Positions 1-15,000 of a stretch of DNA of 64,000 bases are shown here, piece after piece (within the stretch, counting starts at the first letter, position 1; each line of letters begins with the position of its first letter). Origin of the DNA: Pteria penguin. Its lineage: Eukaryota; Mollusca; Bivalvia; Pterioida; Pteriidae. The notes below the pieces were generated by a model. That model ran no database searches. It was given only the letters and a program-made list of their open reading frames with translations, and was not told the DNA's origin. The translations under genes and the position numbers were made by a program. The stretch lies in assembly GCA_035048485.1 (NCBI GenBank), contig CM068582.1, positions 17,673,269-17,737,268 of the forward strand, read 5' to 3'.

Positions 1-3000
1 TCATCCAATCGGACAACGATATTAATCAAGGTCTTAATAATCATACGACCAATACATTTCGCCGCAGTAATCACCGTTATACACATGTGAATTAGCGTAT
101 TATTACAAGTACTTGATTAATGATTTCACCAATCACAACATCTACTAATTCCTCGTTTTCACCGATGAAATCCAAAGCAATCGCTAAAACTTCGTGTTCC
201 TATTCGCCATCCATTCGCATTATTCAGTAGATACGCATTTCAAATGTTTTATTGCAGTATAAAACATCACCTTTTTAACATTCTCTTAGTTTCAAGAGGC
301 AATGAACCACGAAATGACACCGTAATGGTCAAGATGTCAATCAATTATTAGTCAATCACTTTTCAACGTGCCGGACGTAGGGAGTGTAACAAAACCAATC
401 AACTCGAAATTAGACTTTACAGTTATCTACTCACTCTAAATACGGAATGAAATTTAGATGGGGCCTTAGGGACATCGGATTGATACACGTATATATATAT
501 TGTGATATTTCCAGGATGGTTTAAGCATTGTAACCTAGTTAACTATAGACTCTTCTATTTAATATGCAATGTCACGAAATGAGGCCTCGTGGAGCCTTGA
601 TAACCTCGCAACAGACCGGGGAGGGGGGGTGGTTCTCTTTAGAGGGTATGCGATTCTACTATATATGTGCATAAATACATGGATAGATGGCCTTTGTCGG
701 TACATCATGACAACTTTTATGTATAATAGATACCGTGAATTCTATTGAATGATATACCATGAACACTACACCCTCTAAAATCAGCTGGGACTTCAGAGTT
801 TAGAACGTTGAATTGTTATCATTGATGATAAATATAAGAAACTGAGGAAGCGCGGACACCGGATTCAAAGGAATTAAGTAATGTAGATTATCGTAGAATG
901 TTTCATTGACAAGACATGATGATGTTACTTGTATGATTGTGGCATCTGTCCTGTGCATTACGTAAGAGATCACAGCACCAGACAGCGCGGGGATAAGTTC
1001 AGATACTTTGTTAGCATTAGAATTTCAATCAAAAGGTGAACAGTTCCGTTTTAATATATACGTGATAGGTATATTCTGTAAGTTTAAAAGAATAAAAATA
1101 AACCAACTCGTGGGAGGATATGTATGAGAATGTTTCTTTTAAGGGTTTACAATTGACCCCATTTTCTTTCACATGGCGTTCATACTTATATTAAAGGATA
1201 TAAAAAGCCACCTTGTTAAACCCCTTTTCTAAAGAGGGCGACTTGATGTGTCTCTGTTCCTTTTTTATAACTCCCATATTGCGTTCCCCTTCATCCCATG
1301 CATTCAGTCAACATTTGTATTTATTTAGACATCAGTCGTCATCCTTAAATGGGTATGCCTTTTATCACAATGTAAGCAGTAAAGCATTGATATTTCCCTG
1401 TGGCAAACGGTAAAAAAAATCGTCCATTAATGACCTGTAGGGGTCCCAGTCGGCATGCATCTCTGGCGCGAATCATCAATCTACAGTAATGATAAGACGT
1501 TGATTTCTAATATCGGTTGAATTTCTTATTTCACTCACATATTAGAATTTGAACTTCAAACATTTATTATTGATCATAGTGCGAATGTTTCCTGTTTTTT
1601 CGGCATCCCTGTGTGAAATCTGGACTCGTCTTTCATCTTGGCTGATCACGTGATCATGCTTAATCAAATTCATCCAATCGGACAACGATGTTAATCAAGG
1701 TCTTAATAATCATACGACCAATACATTTCGCACAGTAATCACCGTTATACACGTGTGAATTAGCGTATTATTACAAGTACTTGATTAATGATTCACCAAT
1801 CACAACATGTACTAATTCCTCGTTTCACCGATGAAATCCAAAGCAATCGCTAAAAGTTCGTGTTCCTATTCGCCACCCATTCGCATTATTCAGTAGATAC
1901 GCATTTCAAATGTTTTTATTGTAGTATAAAACACATCACCTTTTCAACATTCTCTTAGTTTCAAGAGGCAATGAACCACGAAAATGACACCGTTATGGTC
2001 AACATGTCAATTAATCAATTATTTAGTCAATCACTTTTCAACGTGCCGGACCGTAGGGAGTGTAAGAAAACCAATCAACTCGAAATTAGACTTTACAGTT
2101 AAGTACTCACTCTAAATACGGAATGAAATTTAGATGGGGCCTTAGGGACATCGAATTGATATACGTATATATATATTGTGATATTTCCAGGATAGTTTAA
2201 GCATTGTAACCTAGTTAACTTTAGACTCCAGTATTTAATATGCAATGACAGGAAATGAGGCCTCCTGGAGCCTTGATAGCCTCGCAACAGACCGGGGAGG
2301 GGGGGGGGGGGGGGAGTTGTCTTTAGAGGGTATGGGATTCTACTATATATGTGCATAAATACATGGATAGATGGCCTTTGTCGGTACATCATGACAACTT
2401 TTATGTATAATAGATACCGTGAATTCTATTGAATGATATACCATGAACACTACACCCTCTAAAAATCAACTGGGACTTCAGAGTTTTGAACGTTGAATTG
2501 TTCTCTTTGATGATATATATAAGATACTGAGGAAGCGCGGTCACCGGTTTCAATGGAATTAAGTAATGTATATTATCGTAGAATGTTTCATTGACAAGAC
2601 ATGATGATGTTACTTGTATGATTGTGGCATCTGTCCTGTGCATTACGTAAGAGATCACAGCACCATACAGCGCGGGGATAAGTTCAGATACTTTGTCAGC
2701 ATTAGAATTTCAATCAAAGGTGAAAAGTTCCGTTTCCAGTAATGATACAACGTTGATTTCTAATATCGGTTGAATTTCTTATTTCACTCACATATTAGAA
2801 TTTGAACTTCAAACAATTATTATTGATCATAGTACGAATGTCTCCTGTTTTTCGGCATCCCTGTGTGAAATCTGGACTCTTCCTTGATCTTGGCTGACCA
2901 GGTGATCATGCCTAATCAAATTCATCCAATCGGACAACGATATTAATCAAAGTCTTAATAATCATACGACCAATACATTTCGCGCAGTAATCACCGTTAT

Positions 3001-6000
3001 ACACATGAGAATTAGCGTATTATTACAAGTACTTGATTAATGATTCACCAATCACAACATCTACTAATTCCTCGTTTCACCGATGAAATCCACAGCAATC
3101 GCTAAAACTTCGTGTTCTTATTCGCCACCCATTCGCATTATTCAGTAGATACGCATTTCAAATGTTTTATTGCAGTATAAAACATCACCTTTTTAACATT
3201 CTCTTAGTTTCAAGAGGCAATGAACCACGAAATGACACCGTTATGGTCAACATGTCAATTAATCAATTATTAGTCAATCACTTTTCAACGTGCCGGACGT
3301 AGGGAGTGTAAGAAAACCAATCAACTCGAAATTAGACTTTACAGTTAAGTACTCACTCTAAATACGGAATGAAATTTAGATGGGGCCTTAGGGACATCGA
3401 ATTGATATACGTATATATATATTGTGATATTTCCAGGATAGTTTAAGCATTGTAACTAGTTAACTTTAGACTCCAGTATTTAATATGCAATGACAGGAAA
3501 TGAGGCCTCGTGGAGCCTTGATAACCTCGCAACAGACCGGGGAGGGGGGTGTCTTTAGAGGGTATGCGATTCTACTATATATGTGCATAAATACATGGAT
3601 AGATGGCCTTTGTCGGTACATCATGACAACTTTTATGTATAATAGATACCGTGAATTCTATTGAATGATATACCATGAACACTACACCCTCTAAAATCAA
3701 CTGGGACTTCAGAGTTTAGAAAACGTTGTATTGTTATCATTGATGATAAATATAAGAAACTGAGGAAGCGCGGACACCGGATTCAAAGGAATTAAGTAAT
3801 GTAGATTATCGTAGAATGTTTCATTGACAAGACATGATGATGTTACTTGTATGATTGTGGCATCTGTCCTGTGCATTACGGAGCAGGTGTGGTGTAGTGG
3901 TTAAGCGCTTGGCTTGCGGCGCCGACGATCCGGGTTCGATTCCCGGGTTGCGCCACTATGTTTAAGAGGTTGGTAACCTCCTGCTTCCATGTCGCGATAT
4001 AACTGAAATATTGTTGAAAGCGACGTAAAACACCAATCAACCAACCAACCAATCCTGTGCATTAGGTAAGAGATCACAGCACCATACAGCGCGGGGATAA
4101 GTTCAGATACTTTGTTAGCATTAGAATTTCAATCAAAGGTGAACAGTTCCGTTTTAATATGTACGTGATAGGTATATTCTGTAAGTTTAAAAGAATAAAA
4201 ATAAACCAACTCGTGGGAGGATATGTGTGACAATGTTCTTTTAAGGGTTTACAATTGACCCCATTTTCTTTCACATGGCGTTCATACTTATATTAAAGGA
4301 TATAAAAAGCCACCTTGTTAAACCCCTTTTCTAAAGAGGGCGACTTGATGTGTCTCTGTTCCTTTTTTATAACTCCCATATTGCGTTCCCCTTCATCCCA
4401 TGCATTTAATCAACACTTGTATTTATTTAGACATCAGTCGTCTTCCTTAAATGGGTATGCCTTTTATCACAATGTAAGCAGTAAAGCATCGATATATCCC
4501 TGTGCAACGGTACAAAAAATCGTCCATTAATGACCTGTAGGGGTCCCAGACGGCATGCATCTCTGGCGCGAATCATCAATCTACAGTAATGATACGACGT
4601 TGATTTCTAATATCGGTTGATTTTCTTATTTCACTCACATATTAGAATTTGAACTTCAAACATTTATTATTGATCATAGTACGAATGTTTCCTGTTTTTC
4701 GGCATCCCTGTGTGAAATCTGGACTCGTCTTTCATCTTGGCTGATCACGTGATCATGCTTAATCAAATTCATCCAATCGGACAACGATATTAATCAAGGT
4801 CTTAATAATCATACGACCAATACATTTCGCGCAGTAATCACCCTTATACACGTGTGAATTAGCGTATTATTACAAGTACTTGATTAATGATTCACCAATC
4901 ACAACATGTACTAATTCCTCGCTTCACCGATGAAATCCAAAGCAATCGCTAAAACTTAGTGTTCCTATTCGCCACCCATTCGCCTTATTCAGTAGATACG
5001 CATTTCAAATGTTTTATTGCAGTATAAAACATCACCTTTTTAACATTCTCTTAGTTTCAAGAGGCAATGAACCACGAAATGACACCGTTATGGTCAACAT
5101 GTCAATTAATCAATTATTAGTCAATCACTTTTCAACGTGCCGGACGTAGGGAGTGTAAGAAAACCAATCAACTCGAAATTAGACTTTACAGTTAAGTACT
5201 CACTCTAAATACGGAATGAAATTTAGATGGGGCCTTAGGGACATCGAATTGATATACGTATATATATATTGTGATATTTCCAGGATAGTTTAAGCATTGT
5301 AACCTAGTTAACTTTAGACTCCGGTATTTAATATGCAATGACACGAAATGAGGCCTCGTGGAGCCTTGATAGCCTCGCAACAGACCGGGGAGGGGGGGGG
5401 GGGTTGGTTCTCTTTAGAGGGTATGCGATTCTACTATTTATGTGCATAAATACATGGATAGATGGCCTTTGTTGGTACATCATGACAACTTTTATGTATA
5501 ATAGATACCGTGAATTCTATTGAATGATATACCATGAACACTACACCCTCTAAAATCAGCTGGGACTTCAGAGTTTAGAACGTTGAATTGTTATCATTGA
5601 TGATAAATATAAGAAACTGAGGAAGCGCGGACACCGATTCAAAGGAATTAAGTAATGTAGATTATCGTAGAATGTTTCATTGACAAGACATGATGATGTT
5701 ACTTGTATGATTGTGGCATCTGTCCTGTGCATTACGTAAGAGATCACAGCACCATACAGCGCGGGGATGAGTTCAGATACTTTGCTAGCATTAGAATTTC
5801 AATCAAAGGTGAAAAGTTCCGTTTCAATATATACGTGATAGGTATATTCTGTAAGTTTAAAAGAATAAAAATAAACCAACTCGTGGGAGGATATGTATGA
5901 GAATGTTCTTTTAAGGGTTTACAATTGACCCCATTTTCTTTCACATGGCGTTCATACTTATATTAAAGGATATAAAAAGCCACCTTGTTAAACCCCTTTT

Positions 6001-9000
6001 CTAAAGAGGGCGACTTGATGTGTCTCTGTTCCTTTTTTATAACTCCCATATTGCGTTCCCCTTCATCCCATGCATTTAATCAACACTTGTATTTATTTAG
6101 ACATCAGTCGTCTTCCTTAAATGGGTATGCCTTTTATCACAATGTAAGCAGTAAAGCATTGATATTTCCCTGTGCAACGGTACAAAAAATCGTCCATTAA
6201 TGACCTGTAGGGGTCTTAGACGGCATGCATCTCTGGCGCGAATCATCAATCTACAGTAATGATACGACGTTGATTTCTAATATTGGTTGAATTTCTTATT
6301 TCACTCACATATTCGAATTTGAACTTCAAACATTTATTATTGATCATAGTACGAATGTTTCCTGTTTTTCGGCATCCCTGTGCGAAATCTGGACTCGTCT
6401 TTCATCTTGGCTGATCACGTGATCATGCTTAATCAAATTCATCCAATCGGACAACGATATTAATCAAGGTCTTAATAATCATACGACCAATACATTTCGC
6501 GCAGTAATCACCGTTATACACATGTGAATTAGCGTATTATTACAAGTACTTGATTAATGATTCACCAATCACAACATCTACTAATTCCTCGTTTCACCGA
6601 TGAAATCCAAAGCAATCGCTAAAACTTCGTGTTCCTATTCGCCATCCATTCGCATTATTCAGTAGATACGCATTTCAAATGTTTTATTGCAGTATAAAAC
6701 ATCACCTTTTTAACATTCTCTTAGTTTCAAGAGGCAATGAACCACGAAATGACACCGTAATGGTCAAGATGTCAATCAATTATTAGTCAATCACTTTTCA
6801 ACGTGCCGGACGTAGGGAGTGTAACAAAACCAATCAACTCGAAATTAGACTTTACAGTTATCTACTCACTCTAAATACGGAGTGAATTTTAGATGGGGCC
6901 TTAGGGACATCGGATTGATACACGTATATATATATTGTGATATTTCCAGGATGGTTTAAGCATTGTAACCTAGTTAACTATAGACTCTTCTATTTAATAT
7001 GCAATGTCACGAAATGAGGCCTCGTGGAGCCTTGATAACCTCGCAACAGAACGGGGAGGGGGGGGGGGTGTGGTTCTCTTTAGAGGGTATGCGATTCTAC
7101 TATATATGTGCATAAATACATGGATAGATGGCCTTTGTCGGTACATCATGACAACTTTTATGTATAATAGATACCGTGAATTCTATTGAATGATATACCA
7201 TGAACACTACACCCTCTAAAATCAGCTGGGACTTCAGAGTTTAGAACGTTGAATTGTTATCATTGATGATAAATATAAGAAACTGAGGAAGCGCGGACAC
7301 CGGATTCAAAGGAATTAAGTAATGTAGATTATCGTAGAATGTTTCATTGACAAGACATGATGATGTTACTTGTATGATTGTGGCATCTGTCCTGTGCATT
7401 ACGTAAGAGATCACAGCACCAGACAGCGCGGGGATAAGTTCAGATACTTTGTTAGCATTAGAATTTCAATCAAAGGTGAACAGTTCCGTTTTAATATATA
7501 CGTGATAGGTATATTCTGTAAGTTTAAAAGAATAAAAATAAACCAACTCGTGGGAGGATATGTATGAGAATGTTCTTTTAAGGGTTTTACAATTGACCCC
7601 ATTTTCTTTCACATGGCGTTCATACTTATATTAAAGGATATAAAAAGCCACCTTGTTAAACCCCTTTTCTAAAGAGGGCGACTTGATGTGTCTCTGTTCC
7701 TTTTTTATAACTCCCATACTGCGTTCCCCTTCATCCCATGCATTTAATCAACACTTGTATTTATTTAGACATCAGTCGTCTTCCTTAAATGGGTATGCCT
7801 TTTATCACAATGTAAGCAGTAAAGCATTGATATTTCCCTGTGCAACGGTACAAAATATCGTCCATTAATGACCTGTAGGGGTCCCAGACGGCATGCATCT
7901 CTGGCGCGAATCATCAATCTACAGTAATGATACGACGTTGATTTCTAATATCGGTTGATTTTCTTATTTCACTCACATATTAGAATTTGAACTTCAAACA
8001 TTTATTATTGATCATAGTACGAATGTTTCCTGTTTTTCGGCATCCCTGTGTGAAATCTGGACTCGTCTTTCATCTTGGCTGATCACGTGATCATGCTTAA
8101 TCAAATTCATCCAATCGGACAACGATATTAATCAAGGTCTTAATAATCATACGACCAATACAATTCGCGCAGTAATCACCGTTATACACGTGTGAATTAG
8201 CGTATTATTACAAGTACTTGATTAATGATTCACCAATCACATGTACTAATTCCTCGTTTCACCGATGAAATCCAAAGCAATCGCTAAAATTTCGTGTTCC
8301 TATTCGCCACCCATTCGCATTATTCAGTAGATACGCATTTCAAATGTTTTATTGCAGTATAAAACATCACCTTTTTAACATTCTCTTAGTTTCAAGAGGC
8401 AATGAACCACGAAATGACACCGTAATGGTCAAGATGTCAATCAATTATTAGTCAATCACTTTTCAACGTGCCGGACGTAGGGAGTGTAACAAAACCAATC
8501 AACTCGAAATTAGACTTTACAGTTAAGTACTCACTCTAAATACGGAATGAAATTTAGATGGGGCCTTAGGGAGATCGAATTGATAGACGTATATATATAT
8601 TGTGATATTTCCAGGATAGTTTAAGCATTGTCACCTAGTTAACTTTAGACTCCAGTATTTAATATGCAATGACACGAAATGAGGCCTCGCAGAGCCTTGA
8701 TAGCCTCGCAACAGACCGGGGAGGGGGGGAGTTGTCTTTAGAGGGTATGCGATTCTACTATATATGTGCATAAATACATGGATAGATGGCCTTTGTCGGT
8801 ACATCATGACAACTTTTATGTATAATAGATACCGTGAATTCCATTGAATGATATACCATGAACACTACACCCTCTAAAATCAGCTGGGACTTCAGAGTTT
8901 AGAACGTTGAATTGTTATCATTGATGATAAATATAAGAAACTGAGGAAGCGCGGACACCGGATTCAAAGGAATTAAGTAATGTAGATTATCGTAGAATGT

Positions 9001-12000
9001 TTCATTGACAAGACATGATGATGTTACTTGTATGATTGTGGCATCTGTCCTGTGCATTACGTAAGAGATCACAGCACCATACAGCGCGGGGATAAGTTCA
9101 AATACTTTGCTAGCATTAGAATTTCAATCAAAGGTGAAAAGTTCCGTTTCAATATATACGTGATAGGTATATTCTGTAAGTTTAAAAGAATAAAAATAAA
9201 CCAACTCGTGGGAGGATATGTATGACAATGTTCTTTTAAGGGTTTACAATTGACCCCATTTTCTTTCACATGGCGTTCATACTTATATTAAAGGATATAA
9301 AAAGCCACCTTGTTAAACCCCTTTTCTAAAGAGGGCGACTTGATGTGTCTCTGTTCCTTTTTTATAACTCCCATACTGCGTTCCCCTTCATCCCATGCAT
9401 TTAATCAACACTTGTATTTATTTAGACATCAGTCGTCTTCCTTAAATGGGTATGCCTTTTATCACAATGTAAGCAGTAAAGCATTGATATTTCCCTGTGC
9501 AACGGTACAAAATATCGTCCATTAATGACCTGTAGGGGTCCCAGACGGCATGCATCTCTGGCGCGAATCATCAATCTACAGTAATGATACGACGTTGATT
9601 TCTAATATCGGTTGATTTTCTTATTTCACTCACATATTAGAATTTGAACTTCAAACATTTATTATTGATCATAGTACGAATGTTTCCTGTTTTTCGGCAT
9701 CCCTGTGTGAAATCTGGACTCGTCTTTCATCTTGGCTGATCACGTGATCATGCTTAATCAAATTCATCCAATCGGACAACGATATTAATCAAGGTCTTAA
9801 TAATCATACGACCAATACAATTCGCGCAGTAATCACCGTTATACACGTGTGAATTAGCGTATTATTACAAGTACTTGATTAATGATTCACCAATCACAAC
9901 ATCTACTAATTCCTCGTTTCACCGATGAAATCCAAAGCAATCGCTAAAACTTCGTGTTCCTATTCGCCACCCATTCGCATTATTCAGTAGATACGCATTT
10001 CAAATGTTTTATTGCAGTATAAAACATCACCTTTTTAACATTCTCTTAGTTTCAAGAGGCAATGAACCACGAAATGACACCGTAATGGTCAAGATGTCAA
10101 TCAATTATTAGTCAATCACTTTTCAACGTGCCGGACGTAGGGAGTGTAACAAAACCAATCAACTCGAAATTAGACTTTACAGTTAAGTACTCACTCTAAA
10201 TACGGAATGAAATTTAGATGGGGCCTTAGGGAGATCGAATTGATAGACGTATATATATATTGTGATATTTCCAGGATAGTTTAAGCATTGTCACCTAGTT
10301 AACTTTAGACTCCAGTATTTAATATGCAATGACACGAAATGAGGCCTCGCAGAGCCTTGATAGCCTCGCAACAGACCGGGGAGGGGGGGAGTTGTCTTTA
10401 GAGGGTATGCGATTCTACTATATATGTGCATAAATACATGGATAGATGGCCTTTGTCGGTACATCATGACAACTTTTATGTATAATAGATACCGTGAATT
10501 CCATTGAATGATATACCATGAACACTACACCCTCTAAAATCAGCTGGGACTTCAGAGTTTAGAACGTTGAATTGTTATCATTGATGATAAATATAAGAAA
10601 CTGAGGAAGCGCGGACACCGGATTCAAAGGAATTAAGTAATGTAGATTATCGTAGAATGTTTCATTGACAAGACATGATGATGTTACTTGTATGATTGTG
10701 GCATCTGTCCTGTGCATTACGTAAGAGATCACAGCACCATACAGCGCGGGGATAAGTTCAAATACTTTGCTAGCATTAGAATTTCAATCAAAGGTGAAAA
10801 GTTCCGTTTCAATATATACGTGATAGGTATATTCTGTAAGTTTAAAAGAATAAAAATAAACCAACTCGTGGGAGGATATGTATGACAATGTTCTTTTAAG
10901 GGTTTACAATTGGCCCCGTTTTCTTTCACATGGCGTTCATACTTATATTAAAGGATATAAAAAGCCACCTTGTTAAACCCCTTTTCTAGAGAGGGCGACT
11001 TGATGTGTCTCTGTTCCTTTTTTATAACTCCCATATTGCGTTCCCCTTCATCCCATGCATTCAATCAACACTTGTATTTATTTAGACATCAGTCGTCTTC
11101 CTTAAATGGGTATGCCTTTTATCACAATGTAAGCAGTAAAGCATTGATATTTCCCTGTGCAACGGTACAAAAAATCGTCCATTAATGACCTGTAGGGGTC
11201 CCAGACGGCATGCATCTCTGGCGCGAATCATCAATCTACAGTAATGATACGACGTTGATTTCTAATATCGGTTGATTTTCTTATTTCACTCACATATTAG
11301 AATTTGAACTTCAAACATTTATTATTGATCATAGTACGAATGTTTCCTGTTTTTCGGCATCCCTGTGTGAAATCTGGACTCGTCTTTCATCTTGGCTGAT
11401 CACGTGATCATGCTTAATCAAATTCATCCAATCGGACAACGATATTAATCAAGGTCTTAATAATCATACGACCAATACAATTCGCGCAGTAATCACCGTT
11501 ATACACGTGTGAATTAGCGTATTATTACAAGTACTTGATTAATGATTCACCAATCACAACATCTACTAATTCCTTGTTTCACCGATGAAATCCAAAGCAA
11601 TCGCTAAAACTTCGTGTTCCTATTCGCCACCCATTCGCATTATTCAGTAGATACGCATTTCAAATGTTTTATTGTAGTATAAAACATCACCTTTTTAACA
11701 TTCTCTTAGTTTCAAGAGGCAATGAACCACGAAATGACACCGTTATGGTCAACATGTCAATTAATCAATTATTAGTCAATCACTTCTCAACGTGCCGGAC
11801 GTAGGGAGTGTAAGAAAACCAATCAACTCGAAATTAGACTTTACAGTTAAGTACTCACTCTAAATACGGAATGAAATTTAGATGGGGCCTTAGGGACATC
11901 GAATTGATAGACGTATATATATATTGTGATATTTCCAGGATAGTTTAAGCATTGTCACCTAGTTAACTTTAGACTCCAGTATTTAATATGCAATGACACA

Positions 12001-15000
12001 AAATGAGGCCTCGCGGAGCCTTGATAGCCTCGCAACAGACCGGGGAGGGGGGGGAGTTGTCTTTAGAGGGTATGCGATTCTACTATATATGTGCATAAAT
12101 ACATGGATAGATGGCCTTTGTCGGTACATCATGACAACTTTTATGTATAATAGATACCGTGAATTCCATTGAATGATATACCATGAACACTACACCCTCT
12201 AAAATCAGCTGGGACTTCAGAGTTTAGAACGTTGAATTGTTATCATTGATGATAAATATAAGAAACTGAGGAAGCGCGGACACCGGATTCAAAGGAATTA
12301 AGTAATGTAGATTATCGTAGAATGTTTCATTGACAAGACATGATGATGTTACTTGTATGATTGTGGCATCTGTCCTGTGCATTACGTAAGAGATCACAGC
12401 ACCATACAGCGCGGGGATAAGTTCAAATACTTTGCTAGCATTAGAATTTCAATCAAAGGTGAAAAGTTCCGTTTCAATATATACGTGATAGGTATATTCT
12501 GTAAGTTTAAAAGAATAAAAATAAACCAACTCGTGGGAGGATATGTATGACAATGTTCTTTTAAGGGTTTACAATTGGCCCCGTTTTCTTTCACATGGCG
12601 TTCATACTTATATTAAAGGATATAAAAAGCCACCTTGTTAAACCCCTTTTCTAGAGAGGGCGACTTGATGTGTCTCTGTTCCTTTTTTATAACTCCCATA
12701 TTGCGTTCCCCTTCATCCCATGCATTCAATCAACACTTGTATTTATTTAGACATCAGTCGTCTTCCTTAAATGGGTATGCCTTTTATCACAATGTAAGCA
12801 GTAAAGCATTGATATTTCCCTGTGCAACGGTACAAAAAATCGTCCATTAATGACCTGTAGGGGTCCCAGACGGCATGCATCTCTGGCGCGAATCATCAAT
12901 CTACAGTAATGATACGACGTTGATTTCTAATATCGGTTGATTTTCTTATTTCACTCACATATTAGAATTTGAACTTCAAACATTTATTATTGATCATAGT
13001 ACGAATGTTTCCTGTTTTTCGGCATCCCTGTGTGAAATCTGGACTCGTCTTTCATCTTGGCTGATCACGTGATCATGCTTAATCAAATTCATCCAATCGG
13101 ACAACGATATTAATCAAGGTCTTAATAATCATACGACCAATACAATTCGCGCAGTAATCACCGTTATACACGTGTGAATTAGCGTATTATTACAAGTACT
13201 TGATTAATGATTCACCAATCACAACATCTACTAATTCCTTGTTTCACCGATGAAATCCAAAGCAATCGCTAAAACTTCGTGTTCCTATTCGCCACCCATT
13301 CGCATTATTCAGTAGATACGCATTTCAAATGTTTTATTGTAGTATAAAACATCACCTTTTTAACATTCTCTTAGTTTCAAGAGGCAATGAACCACGAAAT
13401 GACACCGTTATGGTCAACATGTCAATTAATCAATTATTAGTCAATCACTTCTCAACGTGCCGGACGTAGGGAGTGTAAGAAAACCAATCAACTCGAAATT
13501 AGACTTTACAGTTAAGTACTCACTCTAAATACGGAATGAAATTTAGATGGGGCCTTAGGGACATCGAATTGATAGACGTATATATATATTGTGATATTTC
13601 CAGGATAGTTTAAGCATTGTCACCTAGTTAACTTTAGACTCCAGTATTTAATATGCAATGACACAAAATGAGGCCTCGCGGAGCCTTGATAGCCTCGCAA
13701 CAGACCGGGGAGGGGGGGGAGTTGTCTTTAGAGGGTATGCGATTCTACTATATATGTGCATAAATACATGGATAGATGGCCTTTGTCGGTACATCATGAC
13801 AACTTTTATGTATAATAGATACCGTGAATTCCATTGAATGATATACCATGAACACTACACCCTCTAAAATCAGCTGGGACTTCAGAGTTTAGAACGTTGA
13901 ATTGTTATCATTGATGATAAATATAAGAAACTGAGGAAGCGCGGACACCGATTCAAAGGAATTAAGTAATGTAGATTATCGTAGAATGTTTCATTGACAA
14001 GACATGATGATGTTACTTGTATGATTGTGGCATCTGTCCTGTGCATTACGTAAGAGATCACAGCACCATACAGCGCGGGGATGAGTTCACATACTTTGCT
14101 AGCATTAGAATTTCAATCAAAGTTGAAAAGTTCCGTTTCAATATATACGTGATAGGTATATTCTGTAAGTTTAAAAGAATAAAAATAAACCAACTCGTGG
14201 GAGGATATGTATGAGAATGTTCTTTTAAGGGTTTACAATTGACCCTTTTCTAAAGAGGGCGACTTGATGTGTCTCTGTTCCTTTTTTATAACTCCCATAT
14301 TGCGTTCCCCTTCATCCCATGCATTTAATCAACACTTGTATTTATTTAGACATCAGTCGTCTTCCTTAAATGGGTATGCCTTTTATCACAATGTAAGCAG
14401 TAAAGCATTGATATTTCCCTGTGCAACGGTACAAAAAATCGTCCATTAATGGCCTGTAGGGGTCCTAGACGGCATGCATCTCTGGCGCGAGTCATCAATC
14501 TACAGTAATGATACGACGTTGACTTCTAATATTGGTTGAATTTCTTATTTCACTCACATATTAGAATTTGAACTTCAAACATTTATTATTGATCATAGTA
14601 CGAATGTTTCCTGTTTTTCGGCATCTCTGTGCGAAATCTGGACTCGTCTTTCATCTTGGCTGATCACGTGATCATGCTTAATCAAATTCATCCAATCGGA
14701 CAACGATATTAATCAAGGTCTTAATAATCATACGACCAATACATTTCGCACAGTAATCACCGTTATACACATGTGAATTAGCGTATTATTACAAGTACTT
14801 GATTAATGATTCACCAATCACAACATCTACTAATTCCTCGTTTCACCGATGAAATCCAAAGCAATCGCTAAAACTTCGTGTTCCTATTCGCCATCCATTC
14901 GCATTATTCAGTAGATACGCATTTCAAATGTTTTATTGCAGTATAAAACATCACCTTTTTAACATTCTCTTAGTTTCAAGAGGCAATGAACCACGAAATG

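Noticed and set aside
4315..4530. 71-codon frame repeated in nearly every satellite monomer, and the 60-66 codon frames beside it
   Set aside because: They recur only because the monomers are nearly identical; frames overlap on both strands, have no domain signal and are lost in monomers with small deletions.
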